A stretch of 64,000 nucleotides of DNA from Suillus spraguei (GCA_016800925.1 JABCPU010000135.1:62001-126000); one strand, 5' to 3'; counted from the stretch's first letter, positions 46,534-57,660 are shown. Translations and numbers: made by a program. Notes: a model not told the origin generated them from the letters alone.

Positions 46534-49500
46534 TTGACTTGGAAAAACAAAGACTCGACGTATGTTTCTCCCAATGTACTACTAAGACTTGTATGCGCTG
46601 TAGGTGAAAGAAAAGAACTTCGTGTCCCTATCACCCTTCACTCGTGTACTCGCCTAAAATCCGTCGACACCACTGCCGTTATTGATTCAGGAGCGGCAGG
46701 AACATTCATTTCCGAAGAGTTTGTGAAACTCCATCAAATCACGAGACGAAAACTCAAAACACCATTTCGAGTTACTACGGCAGATGGAACTCTTATCAAA
46801 GGAGGACCAATCACGCACTACTGCCTCCTAGTGGTCAAAATTGATGAATGAACCATGTATGGAAAATTCAATATTACCAAACTAGGAAGGAGAGATCAAA
46901 TCCTTCTGGGAATTCCGTGGTTACGCGCAATGAACCCAAGTATAGATTGGGCTGCTGAAACGCTCGCCCTTCCTTGGACAGCAAAATCAGATGAAATCAA
47001 AATTGATATAGATACGGATCGGAAGAAGAATGGATTGCCCCAATTCTTCAATCATCATTCCAAGTGGCAACATTCCCGACTTCCAAGATCCCTTGCCATC
47101 CCTTCTATTCCTAACGATTCAGAACCGGAAGAACAACCACTGCGCACCATCAATCCTACTCCACGTGTACAACTGCCATGACCAGTATCACCAATTCCCC
47201 GCGTAGAAAAGCGCAAGAATGAATCTGAACCCGAGCATCGGGCCGGACAAGAGCCTATTGAGCAACGGCCAATAGAAGAACAGAAGTATGGAAAAAGAAA
47301 AGCAGAAGAGGAGATCTCCGGACGGGATACCAACGTAACGAAATTATCCAAGTTCTATGTACCCCCGAAAACTCTTCAACATACTCCCTCGGCTTCAATT
47401 GAAGAAATCCCCAATGAAGAAGAAACCGTGCCCTCATTGATCCCAACAGAGGATGATGAACAATTCAACACCATGCAAGATGTCTGGCACGCACCAGAAG
47501 TCCATGAGATCTCCTCCTACGAACTTGGTGATGGAGTGAGCATGAGAATCATAGAAGAAGTTTCCATGGACACGCCCCTCACACATGATGGGACTTCTCG
47601 ATTCGAACAACTCTCCAACTATTCCGCAATTCCCCTTCCTCCTCCGAAATACAGTAACAAAGCTCAGGAATTCGCCACGGATGAGAAGGAAAAGAAAAAG
47701 AAATCCTTTGAAGAATTGGTCCCGGACTATTTACACGACTTTGCAGACGTCTTTGCTAAAGACGGATTAAACAAACTACCCCCTGAACGCCCCAGTATTG
47801 ATCATCGGATCGATACTAAACCCAGTTTCATCCCCGCACGTCTAAGGTTTACCCGCTATCGGAAAAAGAACGTGCTGCCGTCAAAACGTTTATTGATGAA
47901 AACATTGCGAAAGGTTTTATCTCAGAATCAAAGTCACCCCAAGCCAGTGGCTTCTTCTTTGTGGGAAAGAAGAGTGGAGAATTGCGTCCCTGTCAAGATT
48001 ATCGCTACATCAACGATTGGACAGTCAAGAACACCTATCCGCTCCCACTCCCTATCTCCCTTGTTGCATGTCTTCACAATGCACAGTTCTTTACGGAAAT
48101 GGATATCCGGTCCGGCTATAATAATATTCGCATTCATCCCAATGATCGCTGGAAAGCTGCTTTTACAGCGGAGTTCAGCCTCTTTGAACCGAACGTCATG
48201 TTCTTTGGCCTCTGCAATTCCCCAGCAACTTTCCAAGCATACATGAATCATACTTTCCAGCAGGAAATTAACGAAGGATGGATGGTTATCTACATGGACA
48301 ATATCTTGATTTTCTCTACAACTATGGCAGAACACCGCGAACGGACAAGACAGGTTTTGATGAAGATACGGAAGGAACAATTTGTTCTTGAAACCGGAGA
48401 AATGCACCTTTGATGCAGAAGAAGTGGAATACCTCGGAATGATAATCCGCCCCAGACAAGTTGCTATGGATATTGCCAAGACTAAGGGAATCTCCGAATG
48501 GCCAGTTCCGAAATCTGTAAAAGATGTTCGGTCATTCCTTGGTTTTTGCAACTTCTACCGCATGTTCATCTCCCATTACTCTGATATTGCCCGACCTCTT
48601 ATTGATTTAACAAAGAAAGACAAGGTCTTTGATTGGTCAACTGAATGCATGGACACTTTCGAAGAACTGAAAAGACGCTTCACATCCCAACCAGTACTCT
48701 GTAACCCTGATCCTTCCCGACAATTTGCTATTGCCGCTGACACTTTGCTCATAGCAACTGGCGGAGTTCTCTTGCAAACTGATGAGAATGGTGTTTATCA
48801 CCCATGTGCATATCTCTCACAGTCTTTGAACCCTGCAGAACGCAATTATCAGATCTTTGATGTCATATACCATACTTCTAATCTCAGATCCGATCATATC
48901 CGTCCAGATCCGATCGTTTCCATATCCGTCCGGTCCACAGATCCTGTCCGGACCACCCTTCCGAATGTACTCACTTCTCGCACCTTAACTCCCTGGTGAA
49001 CATCTGCGTCTATCTCCTTTCGTCATTTCTCCTACTACCGGTACTCCGGCTGTTTATATTTCCGTCCTGTGTTACTGATCCGTTTCCTGTGTTCATTTCC
49101 GATTCATGCTTACTGATCCGCTGTGCAATAACTAATAGACTTCCGTTACACTTCGTACATAGCCCTCGGTCCCGGACTTGCTAATTATCCGTCTTAGATA
49201 CTTACTGTATATAAACCACTTGTAGATCTCCATAGAACCTTAGTTCGAATATCATCTTAGATTCTACTCATTCTGCCTCCTCCGGACTTAAGCCACTCTC
49301 CACTTTAAGTCACCTTCCGAGACTTAGGATTGACTCCTATAGTCTATACCTCCGACTCTATCTTCGGATAGTCCATCTCCGTTAGTTTCTAGTTAGGAAC
49401 TCGTTCCGAAACTAGCCTTAATCTCTGTCCTCTCCTTACGTTCCGAATTACCTTCGGACGTATTATATCCGACACCTTCGGACACCCGGATCCGTCACGC

Positions 49501-51309
49501 AACCCCTTCCAGGTCTTCGGACGAATAACTCCTCCCTGAAATAAGGGGCATTACTCGAGAAAGGGGCACAGTGTACGAACTGAGGCCAAAGCCCTTCGGA
49601 TCTCTCTACCCTTGAGTACAGTCTTAACATTTGATCAGGAACTGCTTGCCGTAATCCAGGCATTGAATGAATGGCATCATTATCTCGAAGGAAACCCACA
49701 CCCCGTCCTGGTATTCACCGACCACAAGAATCTTCTGTACTTTAGAAGTGCACAGAAGCTTACCCGTCGCCAAGCACGATGGCAATTGATTTTGTCTATT
49801 TACGACATTGAACTGCATCACATTGCAGGTACTAAATTGGCAGTCTTATTGATACCGATCTGAAGGATGTTTTGTCATCTTCTGACCCCCTCGATGACCC
49901 TGTCTTCAGAACAGCGTCCGATGCCCTTGATGGTGTATGCCTTCCCCCTATGAAGTCAGCACTCTCTGACTGGAAGATTGAGGAGAACGTCCTCTATTTT
50001 AAGAATCATGCCTATATTCCACCGGCGCATCGTCCCAATATCCTGCACAGGTATCATGATCATCCTACCGTGGGACATCCCAGTAGGTTCAAAACTGAAG
50101 AACTCATCAAACGAGAAGCTTGGTGGCCCGCTATGGGCTCTTACATTCGGAAATACGTTGAGGGTTGCGCCCTTTGTCAGCAAATGAAGGCCGATACTCA
50201 CCCTGTTCGACCTCCCCTTGCCCCAATACCTTCCTCTGCAACTCGCCCCTTTTCCCAGGTCTCTGTTGATCTTATCACTGACCTCCCTGTCTCTGGAGGC
50301 TTTGACAGTATCATGGTCGTGGTAGACCATGGCCTTATGAAGGGGGTAATTATTATCCCTTGTCTGAAAACCGTCACTTCCGAAGGGATTGCTAAGCTAT
50401 TCTTAAAACATGTTTATCATCGATTTGGACTCCATGACAAAGTTATCTCAGATCGAGGTCCGCAGTTCCTATCACGCTTCTCTAAGGAGCTTGCCCAACT
50501 TCTCGATTACGTCATTGCTCCATCTACAGCTTATCACCCTCAGACCGATGGTCAAACAGAAAGGCTTAACCAAGAACTTGAAACATACCTATGCATCTAT
50601 TGCCGCAACAATCCTGAAGATTGGGTAGAACATCTACCAATCGCCGAATTTGTCCACAATCATCGAAAACATGATGCAAGGAATGCATCACCCTTCTATT
50701 TGATGATGGGATATGAACCACGCACCATCCCTCACCTTATCCCTGATTCATCAGTCCCTGCAGCAGAAGATCGAGTACGATCCCTGCAGAAGATAAGAGA
50801 AGAAGCAATCGCCTGCCATAACATTGCAATGCAAACAATGGCCGAACGATCCCAAGGAGATAAGTACATTCCATGGAAGATCGGAGATAAGGTTTGGCTA
50901 TCTGCTGCCAATCTTAGACTCAAACTCCCATCAAGGAAACTCGCGCCAAAGCGATACGGACCTTTCCCGATCATCGATGTCTTATCACCCATCATGTTTA
51001 CACTCAAACTCCCTCCGCAGTGGAAAATTCATCCCACGTTCCATGCTTCTGTCTTATCGTCCTATAGCGAAACAGACGTACACGGTCTGAACTTCCCTGA
51101 ACCACCACCTGACATCATCGAAGAAGAAGAAGAATATGAAATAGAAGCGATTCTTTCCCACAAAGGAACCGGCACTCGCTGACGTTATCTTGTTTCTTGG
51201 AAAGGATATTCATCAGGAGATAACGAATGGCTCCCAGAAAAGAACTTGAAGAACTCCACTCGAATCTTGAATGCTTATAAGAAGCAACACGCCCTCTGAT
51301 TATCCTTTA
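46534..51309 (+). pseudogene. pol: Pol of chromovirus A1: protease, RT, RNase H, integrase, chromodomain
   Basis: Protease: VDTTAVIDSGAAGTFISEEF. A TGA at 46849-46851 (CGA in A2) and one at 47179-47181 break the frame. The linker continues from about 47185 (VEKRKNESEPEHRAG) to LVPDYLHDFADVFAKDGLNK. RT begins with a frameshift near 47845, then FTEMDIRSGYNNIRIHP, and a catalytic box reading YMDN instead of YxDD. A second frameshift lies near 48385. RNase H starts FDWSTECMDTFEELKRRF and is split by C4 after NYQIFD, resuming [20 protein letters not shown] deletion near 49850 removes the RNase H/integrase joint. Integrase has HHCC (HPTVGHPSRFKTEELI, CALCQQMKADTH), D in VSVDLITDLPV, D in VISDRGPQFLS and E in QTDGQTERLNQELETYL. 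The chromodomain ([15 protein letters not shown]) follows a TGA at 51180-51182. Confidence 0.88.
48861..49629 (+). repeat. Solo LTR, family C, inside A1 RNase H (copy C4)
   Basis: 769 bp from TGTCATATACC to GTCTTAACA with a perfect target duplication TTTGA (48856-48860 and 49630-49634). It contains TATATAAA at 49208-49215, which sets its orientation. Confidence 0.88.
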
Positions 51310-51353
51310 GTCAACCAACTGCACAAAGCACTTGATCAACTACCACCATCGAA

Positions 51354-52823
51354 ATGTCTTTCCCCACTGCCTACATCACCCCCATCACCGTTGCCAAAAA
51401 TGACTCCGACTATGATGCTGAAAACTACGGAACCCTTGCCACCGAAATCGACAACACCTCCTACATCGAAGCCGCCCATCTATGTGAAGGACACGCCCTT
51501 GAAATCGAAAGAATCCTCACAGAAAGAGGTGCCTTCCCGGCCCTCCTCCTCGTCAACATTATCCGTACTGCCGCCCTCATCGAAGCCACAGCCAATGAAA
51601 CCACAGACGCCACATATCGTCAACGCTTCTTACATCTTCAAAAACGCATTCGTTCTTATGCTATGTTGTTGCTTCCCAGTTCTTTCAAAAGCGATGTTGA
51701 AGAAGCTATTCACATCGTGGCCGAACGTCGAGCAGGTGTTGCTCGACCTCCCTCTCCGCATGAAGATACGCCACTTCCTATTCCAGCACCCTCTTCTTCG
51801 CGCATGTATTCTAGTGTTGACGCCCTTGCTGGCTTATGCACTGCTGTCCAAGAGGTCGGGCAGCTCACCAACGCGGTTGTCGAAACCATCCAGCAATCAG
51901 TCGCTGAAACCAGAGCAGCCAGAAACTTAGTAGAAGAAGCCATCACTGATCTACAACAAACGCAAGCCGACCTCGCTTCCCCCCGAACCCCATCTCCTCT
52001 CAAACAACCGACCTCACTGCCTCCCATCATAGTCTCTCATGACCATCCTGCATGGCTGTACAAGCCTTGTACAGGAGAACAGTGTGAAGCTGCAAAAAGG
52101 TTAGGAATTCCTGTTGCTGAATTAATAACGCTCGGCCCTCGACTTCGCGATCTTCACATTCACCCTCCCATGTCCATTCCGTCATCATTTGGTCCAATGG
52201 ATCCTGTCTCACCAGTCTTAGTAAAAGACTTTGGCATAACCTCCCCTTCTTCCTCCAATGAACTTCTTGCGGTTGCTGAACAAGGAACCATCCCTGATCT
52301 CCCAGCATCAGCATATGCTCTTTCCCCTGATCAACAAGCGCAGCTCAGACGCAATAACACTCTTGCCTTGAAACGCATGAGACGGAATAAGGGGAAGAAG
52401 CGCGCTAGATCCACCAGTCCTAAACCCATCATTTCACCGTCACCATTACGCAAATCTATCTCCAATCCCAATGAAAACATGAAATGTTGCGTTTGTGGAT
52501 TACTTGGGCATCGTCAAAAGAACTGTGCGGAATACCAGTGCAAAGTTTGCAGATACTGGTCGCCTACCCATCTATCCATTTATTGTCCTCGACAAGTTGG
52601 AACTCCTCCCTTTACATTAACTTGGAAGGACGATGGATTCTACGATGCACTTCGTTCTTGGGAACGACAGCTTGACGATGAATGAATCCAAGCAGAGAAA
52701 CGGAGGGATTCAAAACGATGCGCCGGTGCTGAAGAAGCCGTGTATATGAGAAGTGGATCCTTCGCTGATGAGGACTACGAGTATAGTGATGACCCTGTTT
52801 ACTACACGAACCAGGATGAGTAA
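51354..52823 (+). pseudogene. Third ORF of chromovirus A1, C-terminal paired zinc knuckles, one nonsense codon
   Basis: Open from the ATG at 51354 (MSFPTAYITPITVAKNDSDY) to a TGA at 52683-52685 (443 codons), then 45 more codons in the same frame to TAA at 52821-52823. Content: an N-terminal helical region (EIERILTERGAFPALLLVNI), a Pro/Ser-rich middle with a coiled-coil-like stretch (VGQLTNAVVETIQQS), a basic patch (KRMRRNKGKKRARS), and near the end CCVCGLLGHRQKNC followed by CKVCRYWSPTHLSIYCP. No signal peptide or transmembrane helix is apparent, so it is not a typical envelope gene. The zinc motifs suggest nucleic-acid binding. It sits in the env position of the element; function unknown. 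Confidence 0.8.
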
Positions 52824-52842
52824 AGTCAGTGACTTTACGTGT

Positions 52843-52855
52843 AAAAAGGGGGTAA
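52843..52855 (+). promoter_or_regulatory. Polypurine tract of A1
   Basis: AAAAAGGGGGTAA directly abuts the 3' LTR, the usual place for plus-strand priming. The same AGGGGGTAA core precedes the LTR of element F on the minus strand. Confidence 0.8.
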
Positions 52856-53330
52856 TGTTACAGTTGTACGTGCCCCTATTCATTTTCTCTTTGTCTCCTT
52901 ACTTGTATATCATGTCACATGACTCTGACTCATATGCTCAATGCATCTGTACTATAGTTGCCTTCCCTATTTGGATACGCACTTACTTTCCCACGCCTCT
53001 CTTGGTCTGTGCGCACATATTGGTCTATTTAAGCACGTTGTACTTGTAGTAGATTCTTTACTTTAATCTTACTGGGTTTTACCTGGAACTTCCTTTGCTT
53101 AGGTCTCCAACCTAAGTTGTCTTGAATCGTCTCTAAGTCTAAGCACTCCTTAGCCTTAGTCTCTATTCTCGTAGAACCTCTTAGACCTGTCTTTGAGGCC
53201 GAACCCTTGATTGTACTCGGAACACGTTCCTTGTACTTTCACCTTGTCCTCTTCTGGACATTGTAAGAACCTCCCAGCAGACTGACTGTGTCTTTTCACT
53301 GTCGCTGGTGATGCCACCCCAGTCGTAACA
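52856..53330 (+). repeat. 3' LTR of A1
   Basis: 475 bp from TGTTACAGTTG to GTCGTAACA. It differs from the 5' LTR at three sites (acctg/acttg, gatgcc/gacgcc, gtcgta/gttgta), all C/T transitions. Followed by the CCAGT target copy. Confidence 0.92.
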
Positions 53331-53754
53331 CCAGTTACTTACAGTATATAAACCACTTGTAAATCTCCATAGAATCTTAGTTTGAATATCATCTTAGATT
53401 TTGCTTAGTCTGTTCCTCCGGACTTGAGTTCCTTCTGACTCTAGTCACCTTCTGAGACTTAGGATTGATTCCTATAGTCTAATATCTTCAGCTCTACCTT
53501 TGGGTAGTTAGGACTCTGTCCGACACTAGCCTTGTACCTTGTTCCATTCCTATGTTCTGGATAACCTTTGGACATGACATATCTGTTACCTTTGGACATC
53601 CAGATCCATCATGTGACCACCTTTGGACCTTTGGACCTTTGGACATATATGTATCTTCCCTCTGAAATAAGGGGCAATACTCGGGAAAGGGACACAGTGT
53701 AAGAACTGAGGCCAAAGTCCTTCAGATCCTTTACTTTTGAGTACGGTCTTAACA
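53331..53754 (+). repeat. Family C LTR, right segment (copy C3)
   Basis: Continues the LTR interrupted at 43599: CCAGTTACTTACAGTATATAAACC and onward, ending GGTCTTAACA at 53754. The two parts add up to about 740 bp. Confidence 0.75.
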
Positions 53755-54567
53755 GGCAGGGTAGGAGTGAAGCCCCAGGAGGAGAGATGATCCATAGGAG
53801 GTAGAGTATAGGATAGGATAGGTCCAGAGTGTTAGTTGTGTGACTTTGCACTTAATTAGTTCAAGGACTTTCAGGACTTTCAGGACTTTCAGTACACTTT
53901 CGAGACATTGAGGACACTTCAATGACCGCACTTTTGGGACACTTTAAGGACATTACCATGATAGGCATTGTTTACATTTATTTACAAAAACTCGTCCATA
54001 GTCAGAGTTCATAGTCTTATATGCCTTGTGCATTGACTCTGAACTCTCAGGTATGATACATTTATATAGATACTTAATATACTTGTGCATTGACTCTGAA
54101 CTCTCAGCTTGACTTATAACACAGAGGTCCAAAGGCCTGGAGTTAGGAGTGGAGGAGGAGAGAGATGGAGGAATGGAGGAATGGAGGAATGGAGGAATGG
54201 AGAAGTGGAGCTCTGTAATCTCAGGGGAAGTGTTGAACTACTTTGGAGGAGTAGGTCTGGAGATTATGTAATGAGAGTATAGGCTACAATCTGGAGTAGA
54301 AACAAACAGGTTAAGACTACCAAAGGTAGAGCCAGACATGAAACAGAAGTTAATGACAGGAGTTGGACAAAGTCCAGAATGAGTTAGATATCAAAGGGAC
54401 AATACTCCAGCCTAGGGAATCATCCAATAGGCCTGAGCTGGAGGCTTACAAGGGCTGGAGCCCAAGTACAAGAATGCAACAGAGTTATATAGACAGAGTA
54501 AGCAAGATACAGAGCAGGCAATAGAATAAGTAGATGTAATGGTCAGACTGAAGTCTGCAGGAGTCTG
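53755..54567 (-). repeat. Outermost B LTR, right segment (copy B5), with nested D solo LTR
   Basis: Resumes as GGCAGGGTAGGAGTGAAGCC after C3. It is broken by a solo D LTR at 53830-54121 and continues from 54127 through the GGAATGGA repeats and the GGCCTGAGC block. The usual terminus is missing: similarity stops near 54567, where the copia E LTR seems to begin. Confidence 0.6.
53830..54121 (+). repeat. Solo LTR of copia family D
   Basis: 292 bp, the same length as the LTRs of the intact D element, from TGTTAGTTGTGTGAC to TTATAACA. A perfect 5-bp target duplication CAGAG flanks it (53825-53829 and 54122-54126). Confidence 0.88.
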
Positions 54568-54583
54568 AGGTATTGAAGAAACT

Positions 54584-54621
<38 letters not shown>

Positions 54622-54853
54622 ATAGCATCTTTCCTTTTTCTCTTTATCACATGCATTCAAACATATATATAATATGCATCACCTCATTCACATACCTCAG
54701 TTGTTGTCTGCAAACACTGAGGTATGATAATTAGTCTCTCATTATCATGCCGTCTCTCACTTCACTTTCTATAGCATGTTCATTCATTAGGTATTGATAA
54801 TATTTAGCTGTTGTCTGCAAACACTGAGTGTGTTCATTCATTAGCTTCTAACA
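54568..54853 (+). repeat. Putative 5' LTR of copia family E
   Basis: Ends TTCTAACA at 54853, directly before GGTTAGGAGC, which resembles the D primer-site start GGTTATGAGC. About 286 bp, close to the 292 bp of D. Like D, it has a motif repeated twice (TTGTCTGCAAACACTGAG near 54703 and 54815). The left border at TGAGGTATTG is a guess. Confidence 0.5.
54584..54620. repeat. TCA trinucleotide microsatellite
   Basis: About twelve uninterrupted TCA units within the putative E LTR. Confidence 0.9.
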
Positions 54854-54957
54854 GGTTAGGAGCTGTGATTTCTAAATGAAATTATTCAAGCTACAACCAA
54901 CATGCACAGCTATTTACACAACTCATATCATTGTATTTTCTCTGCCTTTCCTTCAAC

Positions 54958-56939
54958 ATGGGGAAACTAGATCATATTCCGGAGTTGACAGGACTGGACA
55001 CATATTTCGCTTGGAAGTGCGAGGTAGGTAACCTACACCCTGGGTATCAAGGATCAATGGTGTCATGTTACTGACACTGTTGATCCTGATGATGTCCTGG
55101 GGAATGCCTCTTACAAGCCTGTACCAGCCGATCCACTGGCTCTGACAGCTGCTAAGATGACTGCCATCCATGAGTGGCTAATCAATGATCTCAAGGCAAA
55201 GGCCATTATTACTCGCTGTCTATCCATCTCCGTTCAACAACTCATCTCTACGAGCCATAAATTGTCCACCTGTGATGCTTGGAAGACCCTTGAAGACCAC
55301 TTCAGCCACACTGACATGGGCTCCCAACATGTTGTCCAGCAGAGTGTTACAACTATGCAAAACTGGAGGCTACTCAGAAGTCCTGGCTTTACATGGGGTT
55401 ATACTGGAGGGTCGGAAAGTCAAAGGGACTTGGCCTCAGCTCATATGCTGTACCCCTTACCCAAGTAGGTGCTCTTAATTTTGGATGAAGTCCATTGGAG
55501 AGTTCTTGGTGAAGTCCAGATGAAGTCCGGATGAACTCTAAGGCAGGATAGCTCAATAGAGCTTCAAAGGACTTCAGGATGAGTGTGGGAACGTGCTGGA
55601 ACTATTTCCGGATGACAAGGAATAAAGATAAGACTACTGGAACAAGTCTGAAGTAGAATGGATGGAGGATGGAACTGCCAGACAAATCCAGGGCAGGATA
55701 GGAGCAGAGCTCCAGAGGGAAAGATGACCTACAGATGTCGGAGGAGCAGAGGAGCAGAGGAGTGTAGCTCTGTAGATCTTAGGGGAAGTGTTGACTACTA
55801 TGGAGGAGTAGGTCCAGATATAGTGTAGAGATAGTACAGACTACTCTGGACAAGGTCCAGAACAGAAACAGACAGTACAAGACTACCAAAGGTAGAGTCA
55901 GAGGTGAAACAGATAAGAGACAGGAATCAGATGAAGTCTGAAAAGGTTATATAACAGAGGATCAAAGCTCTGGCCTAGGAAATGATTCCATAGGTCTGAG
56001 CCAGAAGCTTACAAGGAGCCCAAGTGCAAGAATGGAAACAGAGTTATATAGACATGATAACAAGATACAGAGTAATCAGAGGAATATACAGAAGTGGGAA
56101 AGCAATGATCAGACTGAGGTCTGCAGGAGTTGTACTACATGTTTATATACTGTAGGTAGCATGCTGGAAGGTAAGTAAGCATAGTCTGAGGCTATGTCTG
56201 AAACATGTAGAAACACATTAGTAAGTACAGCGGAACATAAGGCTATGAACTTGGAGATGAAACTTATCAAGATGGAGGCAGAGATAACCGAGAGCTGGAT
56301 GCACAGATATATACCAAAAGGGGTAATGCACAGGTGCGCAGGAATAGTTTGGATATGAACTCAGATTAGATATGGATATGGATCAGATGAGTGGATTGAA
56401 TTGGACATGTATAGATTGGATGTTCGGATCTGGATGAATTGGATTGATTGTGTATAGATTGGGTGTCCAGATTGGACCTGAATGTCTGGTATATGACACA
56501 GAGCCTATATGTGTGCCAGATGAAAGACACCATGGATGCCTCTAACTATGTGGGACAACATTCTGTTCTACATGAACATCTCCTTTGCATGAGTGCCATC
56601 TACACCAATGCCAAGGTTGTCTTTTGGCTTCTACATGGACTTCCCTGCTTAGGTACTTGGCCACAATTCAAGACCTTGCTGGCCATCATGCTCCCTGCTA
56701 TTGTCCCACCCACTCCTGCAGTGCTTGCTGCCAGTGCAGTTCTGGTGCCTCCTCCTTCTGCCTTTGATGTCTGTGTTGCACACATCTCTTCTGAAGGCAT
56801 GCAAATTATTGATGAACAGCTCCTTGCTGGAGGTGCACCTAGATCAGAATACACACATGCTGCCACTTCCTCCTCCACCAATGCCAACATCAACCCCATT
56901 ACAGGTCTCCACAAACACCATCACAATTCTGATTGTTAG
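54958..56939 (+). pseudogene. gag: Gag-like ORF of copia family E, split by a B LTR
   Basis: The ATG at 54958 gives MGKLDHIPELTGLDTYFAWK, then a frame change. Coding continues as KMTAIHEWLINDLKAKAIIT and CDAWKTLEDHFSHTDMGSQH, the copia Gag (UBN2-like) pattern. B4 (55345-56498) interrupts it after HVVQQ. Beyond it come LYVCQMKDTMDASNYV and TWPQFKTLLAIMLPAIVPP to a stop at 56939. A dead copy of a copia family distinct from D. Confidence 0.65.
55345..56498 (-). repeat. Solo LTR, family B, inside copia E gag (copy B4)
   Basis: 1154 bp with ends TGTTACAACTATG and GGTATATGACA, and a perfect target duplication CAGAG (55340-55344 and 56499-56503). Shorter than B6, with part of the minisatellite and central region missing. 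Confidence 0.85.
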
Positions 56940-57011
56940 TGACCTAGCCAGGCGCTAAGGAACTTGAGTGGTGTCTGCAACGGGCGCTCTATAAAGAGCG
57001 GCGGCCCATAC

Positions 57012-57303
57012 TGTTAGTTGTGTGACTTCGCACTTAATTAGTTCAAGGATTTTCAGGACTTTCAGGACTTTCAGTACACTTTCGAGACATTGAGGACACT
57101 TCAATGTCCGCACTTTTGGGACACTTTAAGGACATTACCATGATAGGCATTGTTTACATTTATTTACAAAAACTCGTCCATAGTCAGAGTTCATAGTCTT
57201 ATATGCCTTGTGCATTGACTCTGAACTCTCAGGTATGATACATTTATATAGATTCTTAATATACTTGTGCATTGACTCTGAACTCTCAGCTTGACTTCAA
57301 ATA
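57012..57303 (+). repeat. 5' LTR of copia D
   Basis: 292 bp from TGTTAGTTGTGTGAC to TTCAAATA. It contains a 26-bp direct repeat at 57207-57232 and 57264-57289 near its 3' end, and tandem GGACTTTCA words near 57055. Confidence 0.93.
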
Positions 57304-57320
57304 GGTTATGAGCCCTGCGC
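57304..57320 (+). promoter_or_regulatory. Primer-binding site of copia D, initiator tRNA-Met anticodon arm
   Basis: GGTTATGAGCCCTGCGC directly follows the LTR. It is complementary over 17 nt to GCGCAGGGCUCAUAACC, the anticodon-arm region of yeast initiator tRNA-Met as I recall it. Ty5 and Drosophila copia are primed by such an internal half-tRNA site rather than by the tRNA 3' end. Confidence 0.75.
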
Positions 57321-57660
57321 TTTAGCAGCCCAATCTACCACCAGCACCACCAACCTACCACTCGCCCTAAACCGCTCCTATCTGGTTCCCCACCCTTTGA
57401 AGGCCTAAGGAACCCATTGGAGAGAGTTGTGTTGAGTTTTTTGGGTTACTGTGTTAAAAGATTGTTGGAAGTTCATTGTCTTTGGACGACATAGTCCGCA
57501 TTTTCGCTCCTCTTGCCTCCTAGGTGCACCAGCCTCCCCACCATTATTCCCTAGCTTTCTTTCGCTGAAAATCAGCAAAGACTGCTATTACCTCGAGTTC
57601 TACCAAGCCCTTGCCCTTACTTTGTCCCACTCCTGCCCTGCACCACTGCCCACCATTACC

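Larger units (their letters stand above)
43600..53330 (+). mobile_element. Ty3/gypsy chromovirus A1, nearly full length, nested
   Basis: Bounded by two 475-bp LTRs (43600-44074 and 52856-53330) that differ at three positions, all C/T. A perfect 5-bp target duplication CCAGT flanks it. Order: LTR, primer site, gag, protease, reverse transcriptase, RNase H, integrase, chromodomain, third ORF, polypurine tract, LTR. It carries a solo B LTR in gag and a solo C LTR in RNase H; without them it is about 7.5 kb. Multiple stops and frameshifts make it non-autonomous now. Confidence 0.93.

Noticed and set aside
47428..48246. 272-codon frame continuing to 48246
   Set aside because: Only its first about 140 codons are the real Pol frame; after the frameshift near 47845 the true RT frame is 47961-48413.
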